Translations under genes and position numbers: made by a program
NCBI GenBank assembly: GCA_963995505.1
Contig: OZ023181.1
Location: 4,005,487-4,069,486 of the forward strand
Reading direction: 5' to 3'
Origin: Hypericum androsaemum
Taxonomy: Eukaryota; Streptophyta; Magnoliopsida; Malpighiales; Hypericaceae
Length of the DNA: 64,000 bases
The notes under the pieces: generated by a model
What the model saw: the letters and a program-made list of their open reading frames with translations, nothing else
The model's database searches: none
Told to the model about the DNA's origin: nothing
Shown here: positions 47,790 to 59,344 of the stretch, in pieces
How the letters are laid out: each line of letters begins with the position of its first letter
Numbering within the stretch: position 1 is the first letter of the stretch

Positions 47790-48450
47790 TTTGGGCGAGC
47801 AAATGATTCGGACCAAACCGGATCAAACAATGAAAACCGAAAATCAATGTTAAGGAAATACGAGAACCGAACCAATCTATTTATTTTTTGAATCCAAACA
47901 AAGAACCGGACCAGATTACCCACTCTTAAAATTTTCATTAAGAAACAACAATAAAAAAACAAACCAATCAACGAGCAAAACCCCAAAAATGTTTTCACTA
48001 TACAATAAGTTCAAGTTTCCGATAAACCACACCAAAGACACATTATTTCAAATAGCACGAAGAAATAAGTATATTCTAAGAAGAGTACCCGTGAGGTGAC
48101 TCGATCTTTATCCTTTAGAAAATAAGGAGAGGTAACTTTGCCTATATGAAATCTATAGCTAATTTTTATAATTAAATGCCAAACAAAAGAAGGAAAACCA
48201 TAATTAGAGAAATTAAGAACAAAGAAGATAAGTTCAATGAAAGATAGAAAAAGTGAAATTTAGAAGGGGATGTGGTATTGACTTTGCAATTTCTTATGGT
48301 TCTATATAAAGAAAGAGAGACCAAAACCATGAACCAATCTTTTCGACTTGAAAGATCAAACTATACCAGAATTTTTTTTAATCTGATTTTGAACCGAACT
48401 TTAGTCCAAGTTGGTTCGGTCCCATGATTTTTGGTTTTTTTTCTCACCCT
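47790..48450. repeat. hAT-like MITE candidate
   Basis: The left end reads GGGCGAGCAAATGATTCGGACC. The right end, inverted, reads GGGTGAGAAAAAAAACC and then GGGACCGAACC. Short GGGYGAG termini with repeated CGAACC motifs are typical of non-autonomous hAT elements. No target duplication was confirmed and no transposase is present. Confidence 0.4.
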
Positions 48451-48454
48451 TGCT

Positions 48455-50465
48455 GTCTGTTTGGAACCAATTCCATCAGAAAAAGAATTTTATTTCCAAA
48501 ATTCCTAATGGTAATGAAAAAGAATCCATTTCTCATTTTCTTATTTGGAATCATAAGTTAAATTTTGAGAATTAATTTGTTACTTTACATATATACCCTT
48601 ATAACTAAGCAGGTGATCCCACGTGAGATAGAAAAGTCATTCTAAACCAACTTGCAAGAACCCACACAACACCAAACCTTTTCTATCTCACCAACGACAA
48701 GCCAATCTGATGCCTTTTCTTGTCACCAATCTAAGCCAACCCTTTCTAGTTTTTGCATAAAACAGAGAGCTCATAGTAGACAAGAACTCAAAAGACAATA
48801 ACACCACCAAATTGAACTTCAACTTCAGTATATTCAACCAAAACCAAAATGGCAACCAAAATCATCAAGAAAACTCAACCTAAGCAAAAACCGAGATCCA
48901 AATCTCAAATAAACCAGCAACAACATCCAATTGCAGATAAAAAAAGCAAGCATCTTTTCTTCCATAACCATATAAAGTAACAAACTTGAACACAAACTCA
49001 GCTAGCCACTAAGATATGCCTAGTCGTTTATCTTCTTCGATAATCACTTAGCACGGATATTTTGCGGTATGGTAAAAAGGATATTTGGCTATTTGCACGT
49101 CTTGGATGAAACATAAGATACTCAATAGCATCCGCGAGATGTTCTTCAACGAAACCCATTCTCACCAATTCTTCGAACAATCTCTTCCTCGGACCAAACA
49201 TAGTCTTGGGGGTGAGCTGTTCACAATAGCTTCCAAAGCTCATAAAAGCTTTAACAGCTTTCTTGATCTTCTGATTGCATATAAGAGATTGTCCTATTGC
49301 ACTTTCAAAAAAAACCAGGCCCAAGCTAGAACAAGCACAAACAGGTTCAACTTTTAAAGAAAACGGAGACGAAGACCTAGAAAGTTTCTGTTGCAAAGCC
49401 CCAATGAGAAACATGTAAGCTAGTCCTCACTAACTACTTCAACAAAATCCCAGGTTAGCTGACATGTCGACCGCCACCATATGCATCTTTCACCACTACC
49501 AAATCCGCATTGAGCTGCTCCTTCATATGAAGGAATCGATAACAAGTTAGACTACAGGAACAATGAACTAAGTGAAAGTTGATTTGCAACACACTTTACA
49601 CTTGGAGCATGTTCCATTTACTAAAAACAAGCTCAATGGAACTACCAAAAACATGACATGATATTAAAGTTTAACCAAAATTTCAAGATTGATATGGCTT
49701 CGAAAGCAACCAGATGTCCAAGTCCTCCACCGGTCAGAATTAGTACTACTGAAGACCAACACTGAGCACTCCACTGACTGAAACTAAGTATACCACATCA
49801 CCAACACCAACGCTACAAACGTGGAGAAGAAAGGGATGAGCGAAAGCTCAATTAACAAAACAAATACACCACCAAGAACAACAACCCACGAACCCAAGAA
49901 TCTACCACCATCCCACCAAAAGTTTCCGCACCATAAAACCAACCAACCCTCTCGAGAATCAATCAAACCCAAATCACAAAACCACCCAAACAACCAAAAA
50001 AATTATTAAAAATATATTCAATAAAACCCCAACATTGAAAAAAGAGAGGAAGTTGTAGGGGTTTACAACAGATGGTCTGTAATAGAAAAGTCAGGTCGCC
50101 CAAACGGAAAGCAATTCTCTGATGGGGGAAGAAGCTCGCCTAGAAGAGGAGGCTCGCCACCATTTAATCTCTCGAAATGGGAAGAGAGAAGAAGTGTCGA
50201 GGAGAAAGTAAGCTTGTGAGGAGAAAAAATGATTTGATAATTCTGTATTATTTTAATTAAGCAAGGGGTATAATAGTAATTTAGTGGCGAGTTCCGGTTT
50301 GGTCACCATAATTCCGACCCGTTTTGGTAGGATTTCGAAATCCGAACTTTTAATGAAAATAAGAATTCCATTCCCAAAAATTTTTGTTCCAAACACACTT
50401 TATTTTTTAAGACTCTCAAAAGGAATTCTATTTCTTATATTTTTAAGTTTCCAAACAAAACGTTA
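48455..50465. mobile_element. PIF/Harbinger-like element remnant, about 2 kb
   Basis: The left border has CTGTTTGGAACCAATTCC and the right border, inverted, has TTTTGTTTGGAAAC with GGAATTC-rich sequence inside, resembling the terminal style of PIF/Harbinger MITE families. Inside, the minus-strand frame 49414-49028 (128 residues) ends with GFVEEHLADAIEYLMFHPRRAN. That is reminiscent of the C-terminal part of the Myb/SANT-like protein that accompanies Harbinger transposases. Transposase itself is not found. Both the borders and the protein match are weak individually. Confidence 0.4.
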
Positions 50466-50629
50466 ACGACGGGGGTTGAACCGACAATCCATAAACAATG
50501 CGACGGCCACCAAAATTGTAGGAATTCCACTGTCTTTTTTTTCAAGGATAATTTTGTCATTTCTATAACAAAAAATGAAAAAAATATCTGTTGACGTTAA
50601 CGAGGGGCCTAAGAGTATAATAAAATTAA

Positions 50630-50818
50630 GGAAAAATTACTCTCAAGTCCTTCGAGTTTGCTTAAATATACTCAAAAGTCCCTCCTGTTCACAAAATACA
50701 TTCCGACGTCCCTCTAGTTTGCTTTTATTATACTTTCGGGTCCCTGGCACACGTTAGCAGCTTTTTTTTATTTTTGTCAATAAAATGACCAAAATACCCT
50801 TAGAGCAAAAAATAAAAA
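50630..50818. repeat. Solo arm of the foldback MITE family at 52752-53137
   Basis: From GGAAAAATTACTCTCAAGTCC through CTTTCGGGTCCCTGGCACACG to ATGACCAAAATACCC it matches the left arm at 52752-52925 and the inverse of the right arm. The internal GTCCCTCTAGTTTGCTTTTATTATAC is shared by the two left-type copies. Confidence 0.75.
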
Positions 50819-51310
50819 AGTACCCCTCCTTCAACCTCTGTCCACCGACGTCATCCATATCCCGACCTCCGGTCGTAATCAACAAAATCAAACCACACAC
50901 AATCAACACCTAGAACCACCATCATTGTCAACATCGGACCTGACTCCATTAAGCTCGAAGTAACATCAAATTATCAATCGACTTGACTACACTATTAAGA
51001 GCCAACGATTTGTACCGCCAAACTGCCATACAGTACAGACACCGCCATACCGTGAATCTACGATTTCGAGTTCAACTGCGACACTGACGGTTGCAAATGG
51101 TTGATACCGTCAAAATCGGTTCGGTATTAAATTTTGGTTAAATACTGCGATACTGAACCGTACTCACCCCTACGAACGGTAATTGTTGTTGCCAATTGGC
51201 TTCCTACCAAGTCTCGAGTTAGACAATGCCCCGCCAAGCCAATTGGCTGCTACATATGCATGAGGAGTTAGATTCCCTTCTGTATAGCGACTTTTCTTAT
51301 TGATCTTCAT
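50819..51310. other. Intergenic between repeats
   Basis: No gene. It contains a stretch (about 51100-51175) ending GTACTCACCCCTA, which looks like one terminus of a hAT-type element. Confidence 0.4.
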
Positions 51311-51319
51311 TATAATATA

Positions 51320-52612
51320 GGGAAAAGTCTACTTTACTACCCTGTGGTATAGCCCAAAATTACTTTAGTATCATGTGGTAAAAATTGACCAATCGAGTCA
51401 TACTTATTCCAATTAACATCAAAAAGGTCTACGAGCAGCTGCCCGGACCTGCCCGAATAACTTGGCTAGGCACGTCACCAAATTTGATGATGTGGCACCA
51501 CATGAACATCCGCGTGGCCATCTCTTTTCTTTCTCTCTCTCCTCCTCTGCCTCTTCTTCTTCTTCTACCAAAAATCAAAACCCAGAAAAATTCAATCCTC
51601 CCCCAGAAAAGTTTGCTAACAATTCCATGAAACGGCAAGGTGAATCCTCCAAGTTTTCACCTCCTACGCACCTTTTTGGCTGCCCCCGCGGCATCTCCCC
51701 TGTCTGTGATGGTCGGCGCCTCCTTGCTCGACCCCGCGCGGCTACACAATATGGTGATGATCGTGCACGTGGACCACGAAAAGACGACGCTAATGGACCG
51801 GCTCCTCAGGCAGTGCGGCGCAGACATCCCCCACGACGGCCAGGGAGAGGCCGATGGCAAAGTGCCAACGACGGCAGCCGAATCGAGATTTTCTGCGACG
51901 GCCAGGGAGAGGCCGATGGCGGAGCGAACGACGCTGACCGTGCTGGGTTGAGGGTAGGGAAGCGCGTGGCGGTGCATGTTTGGGCTACGAGGGTTTGCTG
52001 GGACTTGGCTGCTCTTGGGCCCCGCCTGGGCCTGGATTTGAGAGCTCCTCGATGTGTGGAAGAGGAGAAATAGGAGGAAGGGAAAGAGAATAAGAGGAGG
52101 GAGAGGGTTGAAGATGATGTTAGCTTGGTGTTAGTGGTTGGTGTTGGTGTCGGGGAAGAAGATGGGGGAGAGAGAAAATTTGGGGAAGATGAAGATTTTG
52201 AAGCCCTCTTTTTTGCTCTCTATTTGTGACTGTTTCGACTTGCTTATGACGAACATATTTGTTCGATTTTAGCATCAGTGTGATGGGCCGATGGCCAATT
52301 TTTTTGGGTTTTGTTTTTTGGGTAGAAGAAGAAGAAGAAGAAGAAGAAGAGGGGAAAGAGGAGAGAGGGAAGAGAGAATGTGTCCACGTGGTGCCACATC
52401 GTCAGTAAATACTGAAGTGGCAATTCTAGATATTTGGGCAGGGTTCGGGCAGATCGGGAAGGGTTCGGACAGGTCGGGAAGGGTTCGGGCAACTGCCCGT
52501 GGACCTTTTTGATGTTAATTAGAATAAGTATGACTCAATTGGTCAATTTTTTACCACAGGATACTAAAATAATTTTGGGCTATACCACAGAGTACTAAAG
52601 TAGACTTTTCCC
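51320..52612. mobile_element. Mutator-like element 2, Pack-MULE with TypA/BipA fragment
   Basis: Same termini as the element at 32065-33343 (GGGAAAAGTCTACTTTA inward from both ends, TIRs of roughly 180 bp). The flanks are a perfect 9-bp duplication, TATAATATA, at 51311-51319 and 52613-52621. That length and the long TIRs identify a Mutator-like element. It is 1,293 bp long and has no transposase. Its interior differs from element 1 and includes a fragment of a host GTPase gene (separate entry), a direct repeat of GACGGCCAGGGAGAGGCCGA (at about 51836 and 51898) and a (GAA)n stretch at 52325-52349. The perfect duplication implies that it moved more recently than element 1. Confidence 0.9.
51721..51836 (+). 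pseudogene. Captured fragment of a TypA/BipA-type translational GTPase gene
   Basis: The plus frame (part of 51640-51951) reads LLDPARLHNMVMIVHVDHEK followed by TTLMDRLLRQCGADIPH. This is the G1 region of the TypA/BipA elongation-factor-like family (from memory, plant organellar members such as Arabidopsis At2g31060 have LDPSRLRNVAVIAHVDHGKTTL here). The P-loop glycine of HVDHGKTT is changed to Glu, and similarity stops after ADIPH, where the parent continues with switch I. It is a cargo piece of about 115 bp inside Mutator-like element 2, not a working gene. Confidence 0.82.
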
Positions 52613-52751
52613 TATAATATATGCAGCAGGCTTTGATTCTAAAAAAAAATTTGTAAAGTCGCAACACTTCCCTAGTACTACTTAATACTTACGGATTCTA
52701 TCTTCTTCTTATTTTTTTTCCCAGAAAAATCACACGATTTACTAATTATAT

Positions 52752-53137
52752 CAAGAAAAAATTACTATCAAGTCCTTCGGACTTGTTTAAATATACTCAA
52801 AAATCCCCTCTGTTCACAAAATATATTTCAAAGTCCCTCTAGTTTGCTTTTATTATACTTTCGGGTCCCTCAATCAGTTTTTTCTTTTTTTGTCATTGAA
52901 ATGACGAAAATACCATTAAAACAAAAACAAAAAAAGGCCCATGTCAATCAATTTTTTTGTTCTAAGGGTATTTTGGTCATTTCATTGACAAAAATAAAAA
53001 AAAGTTGCTAACGTGCGCCAGGGACCCGAAAGTATAATAAAAATAAACTAGAGGGATTTTGAAATATATTTTGTGAACAAGAAGAGTTTTATGTATATTT
53101 AAACAAATTTGAGAGACTTCAGAGTAATTTTTCCCTT
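52752..53137. repeat. Foldback MITE, arms of about 175 bp
   Basis: The left arm 52752-52925 and the right arm 52957-53137 are inverted copies: both contain AAGTATAATAAAA/TTTTATTATACTT next to the GGGTCCC/GGGACCC motif, and both end at GGAAAAATTAC. A spacer of about 30 bp separates them. The whole 386 bp could form a near-complete hairpin. It sits about 110 bp upstream of the MYG1 start codon, so it may form part of that promoter. Confidence 0.8.
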
Positions 53138-53246
53138 CAATCCACCGAGCAACGTAACTCCCCAGGTGCTCGAAAAACCAAACAACAATAAATAGGTGTA
53201 GCAACCGAAGGGTTGTGGGGGGAAGAAGGCGAAAGGAAGCAACTAA

Positions 53247-55307
53247 ATGTTGGTGGGGGTCTCCATTTCAATAGCCAGAGGGTTTATAACCAACCGCAAC
53301 CCCATTTTCTCCCCTAAAACCCTAAACCTCCCTAAAACCCTAAACCTTCTCCTCCTCCTCGCCACCCGTCCCATGGCCTCCTCTCCTGCCCACTACTCCT
53401 CCGTCCCCGGCTCCCCTGCCCCCCTTACGCGCGTCGGCACCCACAACGGCAGCTTCCATTGCGACGAGGCCCTCGCCTGCTTCATGATCCGCCTCACCGA
53501 CAAGTTCTCCGGCGCCGAGATCGTCCGCTCCCGTGACCCCCAGGTCCCGGCCCCCGCAACCCTTTAATAAAAATTTCTACCTTCCCGAGAACCCATCTTC
53601 TGATTTCCGTTCTGGGTCCTTGTTTGCAGGTGCTGGAGGGGCTTGACGCGGTTATGGACGTTGGGGGCGTGTACGACCCGAGCCGGGACCGGTACGACCA
53701 CCACCAGAAGGGGTTCGAGGAGGTGTTCGGGCACGGTTTCGTTACCAAGCTTAGCAGTGCTGGGCTTATCTACAAGGTAATGGCGCAGTTTGCGAGTTCT
53801 CGGATTCGGGATTCAGGTTCTTGTTTGTTGACTTGGTGCTTGTGTTTTTTTTTTGGAATCTTGAGTAGCATTTTGGGAAAGAGATCATTGCTAAGGAGCT
53901 TCAAGTGGAGGAAGGACATCCCGATGTGCATCGGTTGTTTTTGGCTGTTTACAAGAGCTTCATGGAGGTATTGAACTCTTTGCCTGGTCTTGAGAAGCTT
54001 CTAAGTTTGTGAATATGTTTGGTTCTTGAAATGTTGTGCCTTTTCGATGAGGAGTTGCCTGTACAGAATCAAGCTTTTTCTTTGAATGATTTACTGATAT
54101 TGGATAAGGTGTCATTGCTAAGTTGGTATTTCTCAATGGCACTGCTACCTTCTATGCCCGCTTTGATTGAATGAGCGTTTCGCAAATTGATTATGCTGCT
54201 ACTCATAGGTCCTATTCTTCTTCTTCTTTTTGACTTCCTAGGCTTACTATATAGAGTTGTGGTGTTCCATTCATTGACTGTTCTTTTGTTTTGGTTGTAG
54301 GCAATTGATGCCAATGACAATGGTATTAATCAATTTGATACCGACAAGCCCCCAAGATATGTCAACAATACACATTTGTCTGCAAGGGTTGGGAGATTAA
54401 ATCTGGATTGGATAGATCCTGATCAATCAGCTGAGAAGGAGAATGCGGCATTCCAGAAAGCAATGGTTCTGGCAGGCAGCGAGTTCTTAGACGTGAGTTT
54501 ACTTTGATGATCTCAATAAGAATCAAATAAAGCAGGGTTTTCTTTATGCACTCAAGACTTCACCTGCTCCATCTTTTGATTTCAGAGTGTTCGATTTCAT
54601 TCAAGGTCTTGGTTGCCAGCACGGTCGATTGTGATCGGGTGTCTTGCTGGTAGGTTTGATGTAGACCCCAGTGGTGAAATTATGGTATTGAATCAGTTTT
54701 GCCCTGTAAGTATTCTGGACTCATCATCCGTCCTTTACGTAGAGTAACTTGCACTTGCGGCTATGGCTATGGTACACCAGATGTCTCGGCTCGTGTGGTA
54801 CCAGTGCTTGTATGTCTGATCATCTTTATAATCTTGCAGTGGAAACTTCACTTGTTTGAGCTGGAACAGGAACTGAAGATCGAACCTTCCATTAAATATG
54901 TCCTGTATCAGGTACTGTCACTAGTATATGCATCCTTCTGCCCGTTCTGCTTCATGTAATTCTTTTTTGATATGTTTTCCACCAGCTGATTCATTATCTA
55001 TTTCTAGCAATTCAAGTGTTTCAGAGTCGGCTCTCTTTAGATTTGTCAGCAACCTTCTGACTAAAGTTTCGTGCATTTACAGGATGATAGGAGTAAGCAC
55101 TGGCGGGTGCAAGCCGTTGCTGTATCTCCCGATAGATTCGAGAGCCGTAAGCCTCTCCCAGCTCAGTGGCGTGGTCTTCGGGATGATGATCTCTCCAAGG
55201 AGTCGGGGATTCCTGGTTGCGTCTTCGTCCACATGAGCGGGTTCATCGGCGGGAACCACAGCTACGAAGGTGCTCTTGCAATGGCAAGAAACGCGCTGAC
55301 GTTATAA
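53247..55307 (+). CDS. MYG1: MYG1 family protein (metal-dependent hydrolase/exonuclease, 7 exons)
   Basis: Member of the MYG1 (UPF0160) family; the animal and yeast proteins are 3'-5' RNA exonucleases of nucleus/nucleolus and mitochondria, with a DHH-type phosphoesterase core. Exons: 53247-53543, 53630-53776, 53869-53967, 54301-54492, 54586-54705, 54840-54911 and 55083-55307, giving 383 residues. Motifs: GTHNGSFHCDEAL (64-76), MDVGGVYDP and the metal-binding RYDHHQ (120-125), RVGRLNLDW, SWLPARSIV, WKLHLFELE, and the end HMSGFIGGNHSYEGALAMA. The first 42 residues are basic and hydroxylated with few acids and look like a mitochondrial (or plastid) presequence. A second ATG at 53373 (MASSP) would give a form without it, so dual targeting by alternative start is plausible. 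Close to Arabidopsis At5g41970 in memory. Confidence 0.95.
53317..53343 (+). promoter_or_regulatory. Two telo-box motifs (AAACCCTAA) at the 5' end of MYG1
   Basis: AAACCCTAA occurs at 53317-53325 and 53335-53343, within a duplicated stretch between the first and second ATG. Telo-boxes are known near the transcription starts of plant translation and growth genes. Here they also encode KTLNLPKTLNL of the presequence. If transcription starts downstream, they may be promoter and not coding. Confidence 0.5.
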
Positions 55308-56342
55308 TTTGGGGATGATACCATTGTAGCGAGTAATCCGTGGCCTTAACCAAACATCGAATCATAGGTTCGGCAAGATACCAGATTATTAACTAGAAAA
55401 GCTGTGTCACACACGTGACTTGGAAGACATTTTTCTACTTCCCTATTTCCTTCTCTTCTGTTCTTGGTGTATTTTCTTTTTGGCTGTCCAGTTTTGGACA
55501 AGGGTAACCTGTTCTGTCTCAACTCGTTCATTTGCATCAGATATATTTTGGTAGGAACATTATTTTATCGAAAATTCTAATAGAGTTTTATTTTTACAAA
55601 ATTCTACTATAGGTTGGAGATAGAAAAAAATATGAACAAGCAAAGAGACGAACATTGATCCAAATTACTTGTTGAGCTATTAGGTTTATGAGTCAAGTCC
55701 ATCCGACTCATTTTAATTTTCCCCTCAAAAAAATCTCATTATAATGTCGCAACAATGAATAACCTCTTATTTTTAGCAACCAAAACTATAAATAATTACA
55801 TATATAAACAAGATTTTATCAGTTCAGCCAATATATCCACGTGTGTTGAGATAGAGAATCCTCCCATGCTATTTTTATATGAATTTGAATTCAAATAAAA
55901 TTTAGGAAAAATTGGACATCCGACTAAATATAATATAAATTGACGAAAATAATTTAGAAAACAAACAAAAACAAGTCCAATGCAGTTGATTAAGCTAATA
56001 TTCTCTTTCCTCTAAAAAAAGAAGTTAATATTCTCTTTCCAAGAAAAATGAATAATAATAATATATATATATTTACTTTCCAAGACTATAATTAGCCCAC
56101 AATAAGCACATGCCAACTTTTTCCACCAAAAATAAGCAAATGCCAACTAGCTGTAGCCAAAATCAGCTTCGGTCAACATGAAGTTAACAAACGTAAAACT
56201 AAAACCCACCCTAATTAAGCCTTTCTAAACAGCTCATCAAGCTTAATCCCTCCCCCAAGTACTAATTCCTTGTTCTTGTAAAATTGAAGGAACGAAAAAA
56301 GGTCATCATCTCTTTCTTGAGAGAGAAAAAACATTTTTAAAA
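55308..56342. other. Intergenic, MYG1 3' flank and CHX promoter
   Basis: No gene. AT-rich with a short (AT)n run at 56060-56072. A leader with CTCTTTCTTGAGAGAG lies just before the CHX start. Confidence 0.5.
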
Positions 56343-58930
56343 ATGGTGTTCAACGCGTCCCGAGACCTTCACCCTCCTCCGAAATTCATATTGAATATAT
56401 CAGGAGACTGTTTCGACTACACTCGAGTTTATTCGAGAGGATTTTGGAATCTGCCACCTGGAGATAGCATTCTCCAGTTTATGTTCTTTCGTTTCTCCAT
56501 CGTAATCTTCTTGTACGTTTCGATTACTTCCTTCTTCCATTTGTTCCTACGCCGGTTGAACCTCCCCAGACTGTGCTCCCAGATGCTGGTACGTTACGGT
56601 TACGATTTGTCTCAAATTCTTTCTTAGCGGCTTTAAAATTTCGCATGTGCATGCGTTTGGCAGGCTGGTTTTGTGCTGGGGCCATCCGTGGTGGAGATGT
56701 ACTTCCCGGCCGTATCGAGCTATCTGTTCAACACGAACTACTACCCGGGGGGCGTGGCGTGGCCGAACAACGTGATGGTCTCGTTCGCGAAGCTCGGATA
56801 CACGCTGTTCGTGTTCATGGTCGGGGTGAGGATGGACCCGAGCATGATGTGGAAGCAAGGAAGGGTCCCGCCGATCCTCGGCGTCCTCTTGGCGCTCATC
56901 CCCTTCGCAATGATCATGACATTGGAGGTCAACGTGGTGAAGAACAACCCCATGGAGGGGGTCAATGCGGGTCTCAAGAGGCTGCAGTTCGTGGCCTCCT
57001 ACTTCATGGTCATCAACTACAGCCAGTTCGTCAATGTGAGTACCATCTTGATGCACCTCAAGATCAGCAACTCCAAGATCGGGCACATCGCCCTGGCCAC
57101 CCAGTTGACCTCCGAGTTCGTCGGGTTCTGTTTCTACCTCTTCAAGCGTTTCAAGGACATGTGGTGGCAAGTGAAGCCGTTGACCACGATCGAGTCCATG
57201 TTCCTCTGCACCCTCTTCTCCCTCGCGGTCGCCTTCGGGGCCAGGCCGTTGATATTCAGCTTCATCAGGAAGACCCCCGAGGACCAGCCTCCGAGTAAAC
57301 TGCACACCAACATCATCGTCCTGCTCGCGCTCCTCTGCACCTACGTGGGTCACTTCTGCGGGCTGATGCCCTCGAACGGGCCGTTCGTCCTCGGCCTCTT
57401 GATCCCCGCCGGCTCCCCTTTCGCCAGGGACATCATAAACAAGCTCGAAACCATCGTCGCCGGCTTGTTCCTCCCTCTCATGATAACTTTCGGAGCTTCC
57501 AAGTTCAGCATCTTGTGGTTCTTGTACGAGCTTCCCCTCAGTTTCATCATGAGCTTGGTCGGCTACTTCATCAAGTTGCTGATCACATTCCCCTTGATCC
57601 TCTGTTTCAAGTTCACCGTAAGAGAGTCCTTAGCCCTTACTTTGATATTGAACACCAAAGGAATCTCTGAAGTCGGCAAATTTTTCGATGGTAACATGGA
57701 GGTAATTCTTTTTCGAGCCTCTCTTCCAGCTTGTACCAACTTACATTATCATCAAATCATCTCAATTTCGTCCCTAAATTTTTTTTGCAGTACAAAGACG
57801 TGACAGCAACATCCGGATTCCTCATCGTCTTTATAGTTACAGTAATTGTAACACCTCTCGTCAAAATCCTCTACAACCCCGCGAAGCAGTACGTAGGCTA
57901 CAACAAGAAGTGCCTCCAGTACGCCTCGCCCGACGCAGAATTGAGCGTCGTGGCTTGCGCGCATCGGCAAGAAGACGCCTTGGCCGCGATCAGGCTGCTC
58001 GAATTCTCCAACGCTACGAAAGAGAGCCCGCTCGCGGTCCATGGCCTGTGCCTGGAGGAACTGGTGGCCAGTTCCACCCCGGTCTTGGTCGACCATCAGC
58101 TCGGCCAAGTAACAAGCAACTCATTCGGGTCCAGGTCACAGCCGATCATAGACATATTCAAGTACTTTCAGAGCCAGAACAAGAAGCTGGCCCGAGTCCA
58201 CATCTTCACAGCCATATCACCGATGAAGCAGATGCACGAGGACATCTGCTGGCTCGGATTCGACAAGGCTGCCTCGTTGATCATCGTCCCGTTCCACAGG
58301 AAATGGAACAACAAGACCAAGAAGTTGATGCCCGGACACGCTGACGTCAGGAACATGAACATCGAACTTCTCAACAGGGCACCTTGCTCCGTGGCCATCC
58401 TCGTGGATCGCCGCGGGACGCAGGGGCTCTCGTCCGTCTTCATCACCCTCTCGACGTACCGAGTAGGAACTCTCTTCATCGGTGGGGACGACGACAGGGA
58501 GAGCCTCGCCTACGCGTTGAGGATGGCCGGATGCCCCAAGGTGGAACTCACAGTCGTCAGGGTAACCTGCGAATCCGAAAGCCGACAGGATCTCTGGGAA
58601 TCCATGCTGGATTCCGAGGCCATGAGGAATCTCAACGATGCAATGAAGAGGTCAGGGAATATAAACTACAGGCAGGAGAAGGTACGTGACGGGTCGGACA
58701 CGGCGGCCATTGTCAAGGAAATGGCGGGGCACTTCGACCTGATGATTGTCGGAAGGAGACACGAGAACGAGCCGCCGGCCATCTCCGGGCTGTCGGAGTG
58801 GATCGAGTTGCCGGAGCTTGGCCTGATCGGCGACATTCTGGCCTCTCCGGACATCAGTCACGCAGTTTCGGTGCTGGTTGTTCAACAGCAGATTATGAAA
58901 GCTAGTCATAGTAGTGTCCTGAATTCCTGA
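56343..58930 (+). CDS. CHX-type cation/H+ antiporter (3 exons)
   Basis: Monovalent cation/proton exchanger of the CPA2 family (plant CHX group), expected in endomembranes or plasma membrane. Exons 56343-56588, 56664-57701 and 57791-58930 give 807 residues, the normal CHX length. Residues about 45-440 form the Na+/H+ exchanger domain with some 12 membrane helices (QMLAGFVLGPSVVE, KLGYTLFVFMVGVRMDP, GPFVLGLLIPAGSPFA, LALTLILNTKGISEV). Residues 440-800 form the cytosolic USP-like tail (PDAELSVVACAHRQEDALAAI, VGTLFIGGDDDRESLAYALRMA, FDLMIVGRRHE). The pair expected near helix 5 (Asn-Asp in many CPA2 members) reads Ser-Glu (S232-E233). Coding GC is strikingly higher than the flanks. Which CHX paralogue it matches cannot be said without alignment. 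Confidence 0.94.
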
Positions 58931-59344
58931 TCTGCCTGCTTCAGTTAATTTATTCCCGATGCTAATGTAATGCAATCGGATTTGCTATTGAACATGTTTT
59001 TTATTAATAAAAAATTCAATTTGTTGATAAAGAGTTTTCGAGTTTGAATGTCCTATTTGTTTTCAACATAAATTAATCGACCAAGTAAATTTATAAATGT
59101 TTGTTGATTGTGGATTTAATTAGATCCAAAGACAATACACGTAAAACTGTGACCAAGCAGCATTAATGGCTTACGATATCAGAATAGCATTGCTTAGTTA
59201 TCGGGAAACCACTAACATAGGAGAGTGAGTGGTATACGCCAATGTCACAACATGGATTTGAATGGCATATCAGAAAACACATCAAAATAGGAACATCAGT
59301 TTTAAAAAAAAATGACACATCAATTTTTAATTACTAAAATACAA

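Noticed and set aside
56547..57353. 268-residue minus-strand ORF opposite CHX exon 2
   Set aside because: Antisense shadow of a GC-rich coding exon; composition is dominated by His, Asp and Glu as expected from the reverse of this codon use.
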